Origin: Planococcus maritimus
GTDB taxonomy: Bacteria; Bacillota; Bacilli; Bacillales_A; Planococcaceae
Direction: 5' to 3'
Assembly (NCBI RefSeq): GCF_001592825.1
Contig: NZ_LTZG01000041.1
Span: forward strand, 1-64,000
DNA length: 64,000 bases
Of the stretch, positions 32,587 through 41,901 are shown piece by piece. Numbering within the stretch: the first letter of the stretch is position 1; each line of letters begins with the position of its first letter. Under the pieces are notes generated by a model, which did not search any database, was not told where the DNA came from, and saw only the letters and a program-made list of their open reading frames with translations. The translations under genes were made by a program, and so were the position numbers.

Positions 32587-33735
32587 TTGAATATTCTACT
32601 GACATTAACATTAATGGCCTTTATCGGCGCTTTGATCGGTGGCATGACGAACCATTTGGCAATCAAAATGCTGTTTTGGCCTTACGAAGCGAAATACATC
32701 GGCAAGTTTAGGCTGCCGTTCACCCCGGGGCTGATCCCGAAGCGGAGAGATGAATTGTCGCGCCAGCTCGGCCGTACGGTTGTTGAACACTTGTTGACAC
32801 CGGAAACCTTCAAAAAACGCTTTTTCAATGAAGCGATGCACAAGAAAACCGAAGCTTGGCTCAACCGCCAATTGGACTTGCACCTGTTTTCTTCAACGCG
32901 CACATTCAATGACTGGCTAGATCTCGCCAATCAACAAGGCGTGGAACGCAAGCTTGAAGCACAGCTCGACGGCTTGGTCGATCGCAACCGGGAGGCAGTT
33001 GAAACTTATGTAGCAGGGAAATCCGTTCGTGAATTGCTGCCGGATGCCTGGAAGCCAGGAATCGAAGAAAAGATTTTCAGCGGTGTCAAATACGCCATTA
33101 ACAGGGGTTCGGATTATTTTGAATCGCCTGCGGGGCGACAGACCGTTAAAAGTTTATTGGATGAATTTTTGGTATCGCGCGGACGCTTCGGTACAGTGCT
33201 TCATAATTTATTCGGCGATTCGCAGTCCATCACGAACAAGACCCAATCAGAAATCATCAAATTCCTCAACTCGCCAAAAACTTTCGAGCTGCTGGGCACA
33301 TTGGCATTCCGCGAGTGGGAAAAGCTCCAGGACAAGCAGGCAGATGAGCTCTTGAAGGAATTTGATGCAGAACCGGCAATTGCAGCCATCAAGCAATATG
33401 TCCGTGACCAGGCCGGCATTTCCGCAAGGCTAGACGCATCACTTGCAGAGACATGGCCTCGGGGGTTAGAATGGACAAGTGTCAATATAACGCCTCTCAT
33501 CACGGACTTCGCGTTCGAGATGGGAGAGCAGAAGTTAGAAGAGACCATATTGAAAATCGACATGGAAAATATGGTTAGGCAGCAAGTCGATTCTCTGCCG
33601 CTCAGCCGATTGGAAGAATTGGTGCTTGGGATTTCACGGAGAGAATTCAAGATGATCACGGTACTGGGCGCATTTCTGGGGGGCTTTATCGGCATACTCC
33701 AGGGTTTGCTCGTCACGGTACTGAATTTAGGATAG
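32587..33735 (+). CDS. yheB: DUF445 membrane protein YheB
   Basis: 382 aa. Hydrophobic helices at both ends (about 3-22 and 360-382) enclose a long helical region, as usual for DUF445. The N-terminal GALIGGMTNHLAIKMLF and FTPGLIPKRRDELSRQLGR motifs are diagnostic. Starts with TTG at 32587, with only a weak ribosome site. In Bacillus YheB is linked to spore-forming cell membranes; no function is certain. yheA follows 13 bases later, as in Bacillus. Confidence 0.88.
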   Translation: MNILLTLTLMAFIGALIGGMTNHLAIKMLFWPYEAKYIGKFRLPFTPGLIPKRRDELSRQLGRTVVEHLLTPETFKKRFFNEAMHKKTEAWLNRQLDLHLFSSTRTFNDWLDLANQQGVERKLEAQLDGLVDRNREAVETYVAGKSVRELLPDAWKPGIEEKIFSGVKYAINRGSDYFESPAGRQTVKSLLDEFLVSRGRFGTVLHNLFGDSQSITNKTQSEIIKFLNSPKTFELLGTLAFREWEKLQDKQADELLKEFDAEPAIAAIKQYVRDQAGISARLDASLAETWPRGLEWTSVNITPLITDFAFEMGEQKLEETILKIDMENMVRQQVDSLPLSRLEELVLGISRREFKMITVLGAFLGGFIGILQGLLVTVLNLG

Positions 33736-33748
33736 AGGAGAGATTTAC

Positions 33749-34096
33749 ATGGCAGTAAATATTTATGACGACATCAACAAATTAGAATCATCGTTCCGCA
33801 CAACAGAGGAATTCCAAAAACTTCAAGAAGCGGTTGCACAAGTAACGGCAGATAGCGAAGCGAACGAATTGTTCAAGAAATTCCGCGACCTGCAAGTTAC
33901 ATTGCAGCAAAAACAACAGCAAGGCGAAGAGATCACAGAAGAAGAAATGATGGGTGCTCAAGCGACAGCGCAAGCAGCTCAAGAAAACCCGAAAATCTTG
34001 TCTATGCTCGAAGCTGAAATGGCACTTAGCCAAATGATCGAAGAAGTAAATCGTGTTTTGATCAAGCCTGTACAAGAACTTTATGAAAGCATGTAA
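33749..34096 (+). CDS. yheA: YheA, YlbF/YmcA-family protein (UPF0342)
   Basis: 115 aa all-helical soluble protein with no cysteine. FRTTEEFQKLQEAVAQVTAD and a Gln-rich middle (QQKQQQGEEITEEEM) match YheA and the wider YlbF/YmcA group, whose better-known members partner with RNase Y. AGAGGAGAG precedes the ATG. Pairs with yheB. Confidence 0.88.
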   Translation: MAVNIYDDINKLESSFRTTEEFQKLQEAVAQVTADSEANELFKKFRDLQVTLQQKQQQGEEITEEEMMGAQATAQAAQENPKILSMLEAEMALSQMIEEVNRVLIKPVQELYESM

Positions 34097-34118
34097 TTCC
34101 TAACAAAAAAGGATTTTC

Positions 34119-34181
34119 GAAAAAGACACCGAATACGTAAAGATGAATGCTAATTCATTTTTACGAAGGGGTGTCTTTTTC
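34119..34181 (+). other. Long hairpin between yheA and yhaR
   Basis: Outer stem GAAAAAGACACC (34119-34130) / GGTGTCTTTTTC (34170-34181) and inner 13-pair stem (34136-34148 / 34153-34165) with loop GCTA. It ends in TTTTTC two bases before the yhaR ATG, so it looks like the yheBA terminator, and its 3' arm contains the only ribosome-site-like stretch (AAGGGGTG) for yhaR. Confidence 0.8.
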
Positions 34182-34183
34182 TT

Positions 34184-34963
34184 ATGTATCAAACGATTAT
34201 GTTGAAAAAAGATGGGCGTCTGGCTTATTTGGTGTTAAACCGTCCAGATTCGATGAATGCGATGAACGCGAAAATGATGGGGGAACTTGCGGACTGTTTT
34301 GAAACTCTGAAGAACGACTCATCGATACAGGCGTTGATCATTTACGGAGCGGGGCGGGCGTTTTCTGCCGGAGGCGATATTAAGGAAATGGTCGACCCGA
34401 AAAATCCGATGAATATTGATGTGGTCATGAAAGACGTCAGCCGTTTGGCAAAAGCGCTGTATACGCTGCCGCAAGTCACCATTTCGGCTATTCACGGGGC
34501 ATCGGCTGGGCTTGCTTTTAGCATGGCGCTTGCCTGTGACCACGTGGTGGCGGAAGAAAGCAGCAAGCTGGCGATGAATTTTATCGGCATCGGGCTGATT
34601 CCGGACGGCGGCGGTCATTTTTTCTTGAAAGAGCGCGTCGGGGTGCCGCGGGCGAAGCAATTGATCTGGGCAGGGCAAGTGTTAAAAGCGCATGATGCGC
34701 TCGCCAAAGGCTTGATCGAAGAAGTAACGGCTGAAGGCAGGGGCTTGGAGCAGGCGGAGAAATACGCCTATGAAGTGCTCGCTTCTCCGGTAGCGTCGAT
34801 GTTGAAATCGAAAGAAATCCTGCACGGCCTGAAGCTTGCGGAATTGGATGAAGTGCTTGCTGGCGAAGCGTCAGGCCAATCGGCTATGCGCAAAACGGCT
34901 GACCATATCGAAGGCATTCAAGCATTTGTCGAAAAGCGCAAGCCCACTTTTAATGGGGAATGA
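34184..34963 (+). CDS. yhaR: Enoyl-CoA hydratase/isomerase family protein YhaR
   Basis: 259 aa crotonase-fold protein. N-terminal LVLNRPDSMNAMNAKMM, oxyanion-hole block GAGRAFSAGGDIKEM and the second loop HGASAGLAFSMALACD. The region usually holding the catalytic glutamates reads MNFIGIGLIPDGGGHFFL; Asp/Gly there fits isomerases or atypical hydratases, so the reaction is not certain. ATG at 34184 sits directly behind a terminator-like hairpin holding the ribosome site. Confidence 0.88.
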   Translation: MYQTIMLKKDGRLAYLVLNRPDSMNAMNAKMMGELADCFETLKNDSSIQALIIYGAGRAFSAGGDIKEMVDPKNPMNIDVVMKDVSRLAKALYTLPQVTISAIHGASAGLAFSMALACDHVVAEESSKLAMNFIGIGLIPDGGGHFFLKERVGVPRAKQLIWAGQVLKAHDALAKGLIEEVTAEGRGLEQAEKYAYEVLASPVASMLKSKEILHGLKLAELDEVLAGEASGQSAMRKTADHIEGIQAFVEKRKPTFNGE

Positions 34964-34996
34964 AAAAGACTGGCGGGCTTCCGCCAGTCTTTTTCA
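34963..34996 (+). terminator. Terminator of yhaR
   Basis: Stem AAAAAGACTGGCGG/CCGCCAGTCTTTTT with GCTT loop. An exact copy of this hairpin is at 35233-35265. Confidence 0.9.
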
Positions 34997-35042
34997 GCTT
35001 GTCAAGAAAGGTGAAAAGTCGTATTTTCCGAAGCTTATCGCA

Positions 35043-35126
35043 CGACTCCGTGGGCTCGCGCCCAAGCCTCCTCAGCCGCTTCGCGTCTTGCGGGGTCTCG
35101 GTCGTCTCGCTTTACCACTGGAGTCG
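35043..35126. repeat. Dispersed-repeat-like element (about 84 bp)
   Basis: Bounded by a 7-base inverted repeat CGACTCC (35043-35049) / GGAGTCG (35120-35126). Inside are GCCTCCTC, a GCTTCGCG stretch and TGCGGGGTCTC, which resemble a well-known type of GC-rich intergenic repeat found in many copies in Bacillaceae genomes. Non-coding, between two copies of the same terminator. Confidence 0.55.
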
Positions 35127-35232
35127 AGCGAACACTTCTCCAAATACTTAGAGAGTTCGTTGATTTATCATTGTAGAGTAGTCTCCCACTCTTTTCATCA
35201 ATGGAGGATAATGAACTTCTTCAACACTCTGG

Positions 35233-35265
35233 AAAAGACTGGCGGGCTTCCGCCAGTCTTTTTTT
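35233..35265 (+). terminator. Second copy of the yhaR terminator
   Basis: AAAAGACTGGCGG/CCGCCAGTCTTTTTTT with GCTT loop, identical in stem and loop to 34963-34994. No gene lies between the two copies. Confidence 0.8.
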
Positions 35266-35284
35266 GCCGAAAAATAGGCATAAG

Positions 35285-35312
35285 AAAAACACGGCCGCGG
35301 CCGTGTTTTTTT
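35285..35312 (-). terminator. Terminator of yhzC
   Basis: Perfect palindrome AAAACACGGCC/GGCCGTGTTTT centred on a CGCG core, T runs on both strands. Confidence 0.82.
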
Positions 35313-35496
35313 AAATATGGAACAAAAGCAGTTTGCCTGCTGGAGATGCAAGCCGGTGGGTTTTTTCGGTCAGCGATTTTTCTTCGAGCAATGCGAGACC
35401 TTTTTCTTTCGCTTCGTCGTCCGTCTCGGCGGTGAACGTTTCTTCCTCGATCAATTTGCCGGTTTTTTCGTAAGCCGTCAGTTTGTATGTTCTCAT
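35311..35496 (-). CDS. yhzC: YhzC-like small protein
   Basis: 61 aa. MRTYKLTAYEKTGKLIEEET, then an acidic helix and RLASPAGKLLLFH; matches the small YhzC protein found at the same place in Bacillus. ATG at 35496 with AAAGGGG upstream; a GTG three codons earlier overlaps that site. Function unknown. Divergent from yhaQ. Confidence 0.75.
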   Translation of the reverse strand: MRTYKLTAYEKTGKLIEEETFTAETDDEAKEKGLALLEEKSLTEKTHRLASPAGKLLLFHI

Positions 35497-35620
35497 ATTC
35501 GGCACCCCTTTCTGAACGGTTATTCAGTTTCAGTATAAAGGGTTTAGGCAAAAATGTCCTGCCATTTTGAAACATTTCCAATTGGCTTCCGTATAGTAAA
35601 CAGGAAAGGGGACGTGAATA

Positions 35621-36520
35621 ATGACTTTATCGATTAAAAACGCAACAAAACAATTCGGCGATTTCACGGCAGTCGATGATATTTCCCTCGATGTCGCCGA
35701 AGGGCAGATGCATGGCTTTCTCGGGGCAAACGGTGCGGGCAAGACGACGACTTTTCGGATGGCATTAGGTCTTCTTACACCGACACAAGGCGAGGTGCTG
35801 TGGCAAGGGCGCCGCATCAGTTACGCGGACAGCCCGGATATCGGTTATTTGCCGGAAGAGCGCGGCTTGTATCCAAAGATGAAAGTGCAAGATCAGCTCG
35901 TCTATTTGGCGCAGCTTCGGCGCATGGGCAAAAAGCAAGCGGAACAAGGCGCAACTGAATGGCTTGAGCGCTTTGAAGTGCCTCATTATGCCAATAAGAA
36001 AGTCGAAGAATTATCGAAAGGCAATCAGCAAAAAATCCAGCTGATCGCATCTCTCCTACATAACCCGAAATTACTGATTCTGGACGAACCGTTTTCCGGT
36101 TTGGATCCAGTCAATGTGGAAATGCTGAAAAAAGCCATCCTGGATTTTCAAAAGCAAGGGGCGACCATCGTATTTTCCAGCCACCGTATGGACCATGTCG
36201 AGGAATTATGCGATGACATGAGCATCTTGGACAAAGGAAAACTGATCGTCCACGGATCGATTCGTGAAGTGAAACGCACATTCGGCAAGCAAAATGTGCG
36301 CATCCATAGCGATTTCGATATCACCGCGCTGAGCGCAGTGCCGGGGGTTGAGAAATTCACGGCGCAACGAGGCGGCGGCGTGTTCCGCGTGACCGATGAA
36401 GCGGTCGGGCAAACTCTTCTCGCCCGCGCTTTGGAGATCGGGCCGGTGCGCCAGTTTGCGTTAGAAGAGCCGAGCCTGGAAGAAATCTTCATCGAAAAGG
36501 TGGGGCGTGCCCATGTATAG
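35621..36520 (+). CDS. yhaQ: ABC transporter ATPase YhaQ (NatA-like)
   Basis: 299 aa. Walker A GANGAGKTT, signature LSKGNQQKIQ, Walker B LLILDEPFSGLDP, switch His in SSHRMDHVEEL; then about 80 C-terminal residues typical of the DrrA/NatA type. Likely energises the YhaP permease; NatAB of Bacillus exports Na+, but the YhaQP substrate is not settled. The last eight bases overlap yhaP. Confidence 0.92.
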   Translation: MTLSIKNATKQFGDFTAVDDISLDVAEGQMHGFLGANGAGKTTTFRMALGLLTPTQGEVLWQGRRISYADSPDIGYLPEERGLYPKMKVQDQLVYLAQLRRMGKKQAEQGATEWLERFEVPHYANKKVEELSKGNQQKIQLIASLLHNPKLLILDEPFSGLDPVNVEMLKKAILDFQKQGATIVFSSHRMDHVEELCDDMSILDKGKLIVHGSIREVKRTFGKQNVRIHSDFDITALSAVPGVEKFTAQRGGGVFRVTDEAVGQTLLARALEIGPVRQFALEEPSLEEIFIEKVGRAHV

Positions 36521-37763
36521 TTTCTGGATCATTTTCAAACAGGCATTTAAGACGAAAGCGATGACGAAATCGTTCATGATTACAACACTCGTCGTGGTCG
36601 CTTCCTTTTTCCTTTTGGCCAATTTGCCGTCGATCATCGAGTCGTTCAGCGGCGACGGTGACGCACAGCAAACACTGCAAGTGCTCGACGGCACAGGACA
36701 GTCTACAGAAGCTTTGCAAGCGCAGCTCAGCCAGCAAGACAGCACCATTCAATTAGAAGCAAGCGAGCTTTCAGAAGAACAATTAAAGGCGGATGTGGAA
36801 GAAGGCAACATCGATGCATATCTTGTGCTGGAAGGTGAAGGCCAACTGTCTGCTCGTTACGTAGCTGAGTCCGCTACTGACTCAGCTGAAGCCGCAGAAC
36901 TCGAAAACGCGCTTCAAAATTTGCAGACGGCAAGCGTCGCCGAGCAACTGGAGCTTGAGGAAACCGAATTGACCAGGTTGTTCGCGCCCGTTGCAATGGA
37001 GCGGGAAGCACTTGCCGAGTCGTCTAAATCGCAAGAGGAACTAAGCCAGGCTAGAGGCCTCGTCTATATTCTGATCATGGTCATTTACATCGCGGTCATT
37101 TATTATCCGAACATGATCGCCATGGAAGTGGCGAACGAAAAATCCTCCCGTGTCATGGAAATTTTGATTTCGAGTGTATCGCCGGTCAAGCATATGTTTG
37201 CGAAGATCGCCGGCATCGGCTCGCTCGGCATTTTACAGATGATGATATTTGCACTGGCTGGGTATTTGGCGATCCAAAGTTCAGGCTCGGATTTGACTGA
37301 AGGCATCTTTAGCGTCATGGGCTTTTCCGAAGTGAAGTTTAGCACGTTCTTCTATGCCATCCTGTTCTTTTTGCTGGGCTATTTCCTCTATGCGGTGCTC
37401 GCGGCATTGCTCGGCTCGCTCGTCAGCCGGACAGAGGATGTCCAGCAATTGATGCTGCCGATGATGATTTTGATCATTATCGCATCGTTTATCGCGTTCT
37501 CGGGCATTTCCATGCCGGAAGCGACTTATGTGACAGTCGCTTCCTATATTCCGTTTTTCGCGCCGCTCGTCATGTTCTTGCGTGTCGGCTTGCTCGATAT
37601 CCCATTATGGGAGCCATTATTGTCAATTGCGATTATGCTGCTGACTATCGGCCTACTCGGTTGGTTCGGCGCTCGTGTTTACCGCGGGGGCGTCTTAATG
37701 TATGGATCTTCGCAATCCTTAAAAGACATCCGCCGGGCAATCAAACTGGGCAACGAGAAATAA
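36513..37763 (+). CDS. yhaP: ABC-2 type permease YhaP (NatB-like)
   Basis: 416 aa. One N-terminal helix (about 18-40), a large extracellular domain of about 130 residues rich in Glu/Gln/Ser, then five or six helices from about residue 170 (GLVYILIMVIYIAVIYYPNM on). NEKSSRVMEILISSVSP is the coupling motif of ABC-2 permeases. The ATG at 36513 suits GGTGGGG; an upstream GTG is too close to it. Pairs with YhaQ. Confidence 0.9.
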   Translation: MYSFWIIFKQAFKTKAMTKSFMITTLVVVASFFLLANLPSIIESFSGDGDAQQTLQVLDGTGQSTEALQAQLSQQDSTIQLEASELSEEQLKADVEEGNIDAYLVLEGEGQLSARYVAESATDSAEAAELENALQNLQTASVAEQLELEETELTRLFAPVAMEREALAESSKSQEELSQARGLVYILIMVIYIAVIYYPNMIAMEVANEKSSRVMEILISSVSPVKHMFAKIAGIGSLGILQMMIFALAGYLAIQSSGSDLTEGIFSVMGFSEVKFSTFFYAILFFLLGYFLYAVLAALLGSLVSRTEDVQQLMLPMMILIIIASFIAFSGISMPEATYVTVASYIPFFAPLVMFLRVGLLDIPLWEPLLSIAIMLLTIGLLGWFGARVYRGGVLMYGSSQSLKDIRRAIKLGNEK

Positions 37764-37764
37764 C

Positions 37765-37808
37765 GAAAAACTGCTTGTGGGAAGTTTCCGCAGGCAGTTT
37801 TTTTTCGT
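37765..37808 (+). terminator. Terminator of yhaQP
   Basis: Stem AAAACTGCTTGTGG/CCGCAGGCAGTTTT (with a bulge), then TTTTTTTTCG. Confidence 0.82.
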
Positions 37809-37861
37809 TTGTGAAAATGGTAAGATAAGAACAAATATTCGCTTTCGAAAAGGGGATTACG

Positions 37862-39076
37862 ATGGCAAGCATTCGATTTATCCACAGCGCTGACCTGCAT
37901 CTAGGCAGTCCGTTCAGCGGCATGAAAGGGCTCGGCGCCGAGCAATGGAAAAGGCTTCAAAACAGTACATTAGAAGCGTTTGAACGGTTGATTTCCTATG
38001 CGCTTGAAACGCGCCCGGATTTTCTATTGATCGTCGGGGATGTCTACGACGGGGAAGACCGCAATTTACGCGCGCAGCATAGGTTTCAGCAAGGCATGGA
38101 ACAATTGCAAGAAGCGGGCATTCCGGTTTTTTTAAGCCACGGCAACCACGATCATTTAGGCGGAAACGCCGCGAGTTTCAAGTTGCCATCAAATGTCCAC
38201 GTCTTTCGTGACAGTGTCGAAAATGTGGAATTGCCAGTAGGCAGCGCCATAGTGAATATTGCCGGATTTAGCTACGGCCGCCGCCATGTAACCGAACCGA
38301 TGATCGATCACTTTCCACAGAAACAAGCAGGCGTCCTCCAAATCGGCATGCTTCACGGATCGGAAGAAAGCGATACAGAACACGCGGTATACGCCCCGTT
38401 TCGAAAAGAGCAATTATTGGCCAAGAACTACGATTATTGGGCGCTCGGCCACATCCATAAGCGCCAACAGTTATCGATAGACCCTCCGATTGTTTACCCT
38501 GGAAACCTGCAAGGGCGTCATCGGAAAGAGTCAGGCCCAAAAGGCTTCTATGAGGTCTCGTTAAGAGATGGCCATGCCGAATTGGAATTCATCCCGGTGG
38601 AAGCGGTACGTTTTGAGCGAATCGTGCTTGATTGCAGCGGCGTCCAGCATATGAATGAGTTGTTCAGTAAGGCCAAACAACAGCTCGAGGCGCACGAATC
38701 GGGAGCGCTCGTCGCAGAATTGGAGCTGCATCATTTAAGCGAGTCGGCAATCCACATGCTTCGGGACATCTCATCCGTTGAACTTTTAAACGCTTTACGC
38801 GAAGCGCTTAGTGAATTGGATGACTTTGTCCATGTTTCAAGCGTACAGCTCGTTACGGATGGACTATCTGCGGAGACATCGCCTTTTGGCAAACAGCTCG
38901 CGAGCAGATTGGCAAGCTGGGAGACGGATGACTGGAAGCAGGTATTGAAGGAGCTTTATAACCATCCAAGAAGCGGGCGTTTCCTGCCACAATTTGACGA
39001 AGGGCTGCAAGAAGAATTGCAGGCAGAAGCACAATCGAAAATCCGTAAAATGATGGCATTGGAGGACCAGCGATGA
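37862..39076 (+). CDS. yhaO: SbcD/Mre11-like metallophosphoesterase YhaO
   Basis: 404 aa. Calcineurin-like phosphoesterase (1-200) with all metal motifs: ADLHLGSPF, GDVYDGEDRN, SHGNHDHLGG, MLHGSEE and GHIHKRQ; the rest is a capping and partner-binding region. Likely the nuclease subunit working with YhaN as Mre11/SbcD does with Rad50/SbcC. AAAAGGGG precedes the ATG. Stop overlaps the yhaN start (ATGA), so translation is coupled. Confidence 0.92.
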   Translation: MASIRFIHSADLHLGSPFSGMKGLGAEQWKRLQNSTLEAFERLISYALETRPDFLLIVGDVYDGEDRNLRAQHRFQQGMEQLQEAGIPVFLSHGNHDHLGGNAASFKLPSNVHVFRDSVENVELPVGSAIVNIAGFSYGRRHVTEPMIDHFPQKQAGVLQIGMLHGSEESDTEHAVYAPFRKEQLLAKNYDYWALGHIHKRQQLSIDPPIVYPGNLQGRHRKESGPKGFYEVSLRDGHAELEFIPVEAVRFERIVLDCSGVQHMNELFSKAKQQLEAHESGALVAELELHHLSESAIHMLRDISSVELLNALREALSELDDFVHVSSVQLVTDGLSAETSPFGKQLASRLASWETDDWKQVLKELYNHPRSGRFLPQFDEGLQEELQAEAQSKIRKMMALEDQR

Positions 39077-41901
39077 AAGTAGAAAAACTGATTATATACG
39101 GGTTTGGCCGACACGAAAACAGAACTATCGAATTGAACAAACCCATCGCTGTTTTTTACGGAATGAACGAAGCGGGAAAAACGACGATTCAGCAATTTAT
39201 CCTGCAAATGCTGTTTGGATTTTCAGCACGCAGCCAGCCGCATAAACGCTATGAACCCAAAGCTGGCGGCAAATACGGAGGCCAACTACATGTAAGCGAT
39301 CCTGTCTACGGACAGGTTGTGATCGAACGGATAGCCGGCAAATCAGCAGGCGATGTAAGGGTTTGGTTTGAAGATGGACACCGCGGGGGCGAGGTGGAGC
39401 TTACTGAGTTATTAAGAGGATACGACAAAGCTTCTTACCAAGCAATTTTTTCTTTTTCCGTTCACGAATTGCAGAATCTGGATCAAATGACCGAACAAGA
39501 GCTAACGCGCACTCTTTTGTCATCCGGCACGGCCGGCGTTGATCATGCTGGGAAAATGGAAAGCCAGCTCGAGCGCGAAATGGCGGAATTATTCAAGAAG
39601 GCGGGGAAACTGCCACTGATTAACCGCTTAACTGAGGAAGTGCGAGAACTCGAAAAAGCCTTACGCGAATACAAACAGCGGGCAGAAACCTTTCGCCCGA
39701 CGACCGAGCGGCTAGAACTTATCAAGCAGCGCTTGGCTGAAGTGGACCATGCCGAGAGGGCAGTTATCCAAGACATCAACGAAGCCGAGAAATGGCAGCA
39801 GTCAGCTCCATTGATTTTAAAACAACACCAACTTGAACATATACTGGAAAAGGGGCCGGTCGACTTTCCGGAATCTGGCATCCGGCAGTACGAGCGCCTG
39901 CTCGATCAGCACAATGAGTTGCTGGCCGAATCTGCCTTTTTGGAAAATGAACTTGGGCGTTTAGAGCCGGTGGGTGAACAGCCTGAAACAGCAGCTTTGT
40001 CCGATTTGCTCAGCCGCGAAGCCGAGTGGCACCAAATCAATTCGTCCCTGAATGCAAAACAAGAAGAGCATCGCCGATTGCAAGACGAAGTTGGGCGTTT
40101 GTTGAAACTATGTGGCATGACACAAGAGCAGGCACTGCTAGCGGATGCCTCGCTTGCACAAGAAGAGCGGCTGAAGAGGGTTCTGGAGAAGCTCCAGATC
40201 GCTGAACAGGAGCAAGCTTTCCAACAGCGCCGATTGTCTGAAGAGCGGGAGCGGCTGGTAGAAGCGGAACATGCTTTTAAGAAATATCTCGAAGCGGAGC
40301 CGCCGGAAGAAGAGCGGAAGCGCGCAGAACAATGGGCTGAGATTAAGCCGCAACTAGCGATGGAAAAGCAGCAAAAACGGCAAATGGGAATGGCTGCCAA
40401 TAACCGGACGGCCCAATTCCTGCTCGGGGCCATCGGAATTATTGGCCTGGCCTTCGCAGTGATTTCTCTAGATGCTTTTACCGGGCTGCTTTCTGTCCTG
40501 GCGCTTGGCGCAGCATTGTGGCTCTGGCTACGTGACAAAAAGTCGCCAAACGACACCACGAATGACCTGGTGGAGCGATACGGCGGTCAGGAAGCAGAAT
40601 ACGAAGCCTTGCTCATGAAGCTAGCGGAATACGATAAAGGCCTGGATGAACGATTTGATGCGATCGAAGCGAGCAAGCGAAAAATTGCTTCATTGCCACA
40701 GACAGATAGCCATAAGGAGTTGCGGGAATACCGGGAATTGCTGGAATCGCTCGGTTTTCCGGAAGAAAGCTCACGCGCAACCATCCTGACACTTTTCGAT
40801 AAATTGCGTGATGTGCATGCAACTACGGGGCGTCTTGAACGCCTATTTGAAGACATTGAAAAACTACAAGGCGAACAACAGGAGTGGCTCACTCAAGCGC
40901 AGCTTGCATGCGGCAAAGCTGTTTCTACAAGTACGGTCATCAGCCTGTTACGAGCAGAGTGGGAACGACGAAACCAGAAGCTCGAACATGCCGGAAAAAC
41001 AATCGAAAAAACCGAGCAACTAGAGCAGCAAGCGCGAAAATGCGAAGAAAGCTTAGCCAAGATTTCCTCAGCAAAAAATGAGCTATTTGAACGGGCAGCG
41101 GTGGCGGATGAAGATTCTTTTTACCGAGCAGCCGATTTGGCGCAACAGGTGCGCTCTGCTCAAGAGCAATTGGCCATGGTTCAATCGCAGCTAGCTGCCA
41201 TTGGAAAAGTGAACAAACCAGAGGCGCTCGTCGATGAAGAAAGCGCACAATCATTTCTCGACGATTCTCGGCAAAAGCTTGTTGAATTGCAGGAGGAGCG
41301 ACACTCTTTATGGGAAGAACAAGCAGAAAAGCTTCAGTTGACGAAGCATTTGTTGACAGATGAAGGCCATTCGATGAAACTTCAAGAGTTAGAAGTGAAA
41401 AAGACGGAGTTTCAAGAAGCGGCTAAAGAATGGGCGGTCAACCGAGCGATTGTTGAAGTGTTCAAGCAAACGATGGATGAATTGAAAGAAACGAAGCTGC
41501 CGGCAGTGCTCGAGCGTTCAGAAGCGTACTTTAGCCAATTAACTGGCGGTGAGTACATGCGCTTATTGCTTAGCCAGGAAGGTCATTTTGAAGCGCTGCG
41601 GCGAGACGGCTTGCGTTTCCGCGTGATCGAGCTAAGCCAGGCAACAAAAGAACAGGCCTATTTGGCACTGCGTTTTGCGCTCGCCTCTTCTTTGAAGGAA
41701 TCCCATCCGTTTCCAATCATCATGGATGACCCATTTGTCCATTTTGATCGCCTGAGAAGCCAGCAAGTGATAAAATTAGTGGAAGAGCTGCAGCGAGACC
41801 ATCAGTTCATTTATTTCACCTGTCACGAAACGATGCGGCAAGCTTGGCTTGATGCCCAGCAAATCGACGTGGCGAATCCTGAAAGGAGCATCCAAGCATG
41901 A
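39073..41901 (+). CDS. yhaN: SbcC/Rad50-like ATPase YhaN with internal membrane segments
   Basis: 942 aa. N-terminal ATPase half with Walker [11 protein letters not shown] (about 30-39), long coiled coils from about 150 to 430 and 500 to 790, C-terminal half with [14 protein letters not shown] (signature-like) and Walker [14 protein letters not shown]. In the middle (about 440-480) is a hydrophobic hairpin ([20 protein letters not shown], then [15 protein letters not shown]), which could anchor the coiled-coil apex in the membrane, unlike SbcC with its zinc hook. Part of the yhaO-yhaN-yhaM run with ATGA overlaps. Confidence 0.9.
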   Translation: MKVEKLIIYGFGRHENRTIELNKPIAVFYGMNEAGKTTIQQFILQMLFGFSARSQPHKRYEPKAGGKYGGQLHVSDPVYGQVVIERIAGKSAGDVRVWFEDGHRGGEVELTELLRGYDKASYQAIFSFSVHELQNLDQMTEQELTRTLLSSGTAGVDHAGKMESQLEREMAELFKKAGKLPLINRLTEEVRELEKALREYKQRAETFRPTTERLELIKQRLAEVDHAERAVIQDINEAEKWQQSAPLILKQHQLEHILEKGPVDFPESGIRQYERLLDQHNELLAESAFLENELGRLEPVGEQPETAALSDLLSREAEWHQINSSLNAKQEEHRRLQDEVGRLLKLCGMTQEQALLADASLAQEERLKRVLEKLQIAEQEQAFQQRRLSEERERLVEAEHAFKKYLEAEPPEEERKRAEQWAEIKPQLAMEKQQKRQMGMAANNRTAQFLLGAIGIIGLAFAVISLDAFTGLLSVLALGAALWLWLRDKKSPNDTTNDLVERYGGQEAEYEALLMKLAEYDKGLDERFDAIEASKRKIASLPQTDSHKELREYRELLESLGFPEESSRATILTLFDKLRDVHATTGRLERLFEDIEKLQGEQQEWLTQAQLACGKAVSTSTVISLLRAEWERRNQKLEHAGKTIEKTEQLEQQARKCEESLAKISSAKNELFERAAVADEDSFYRAADLAQQVRSAQEQLAMVQSQLAAIGKVNKPEALVDEESAQSFLDDSRQKLVELQEERHSLWEEQAEKLQLTKHLLTDEGHSMKLQELEVKKTEFQEAAKEWAVNRAIVEVFKQTMDELKETKLPAVLERSEAYFSQLTGGEYMRLLLSQEGHFEALRRDGLRFRVIELSQATKEQAYLALRFALASSLKESHPFPIIMDDPFVHFDRLRSQQVIKLVEELQRDHQFIYFTCHETMRQAWLDAQQIDVANPERSIQA

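Noticed and set aside
34836-35435. 199-aa frame and shorter frames over the two terminator copies
   Set aside because: They read through hairpins and the GC-rich repeat; low-complexity Phe/Arg/Ser content and overlap with yhaR in another frame.
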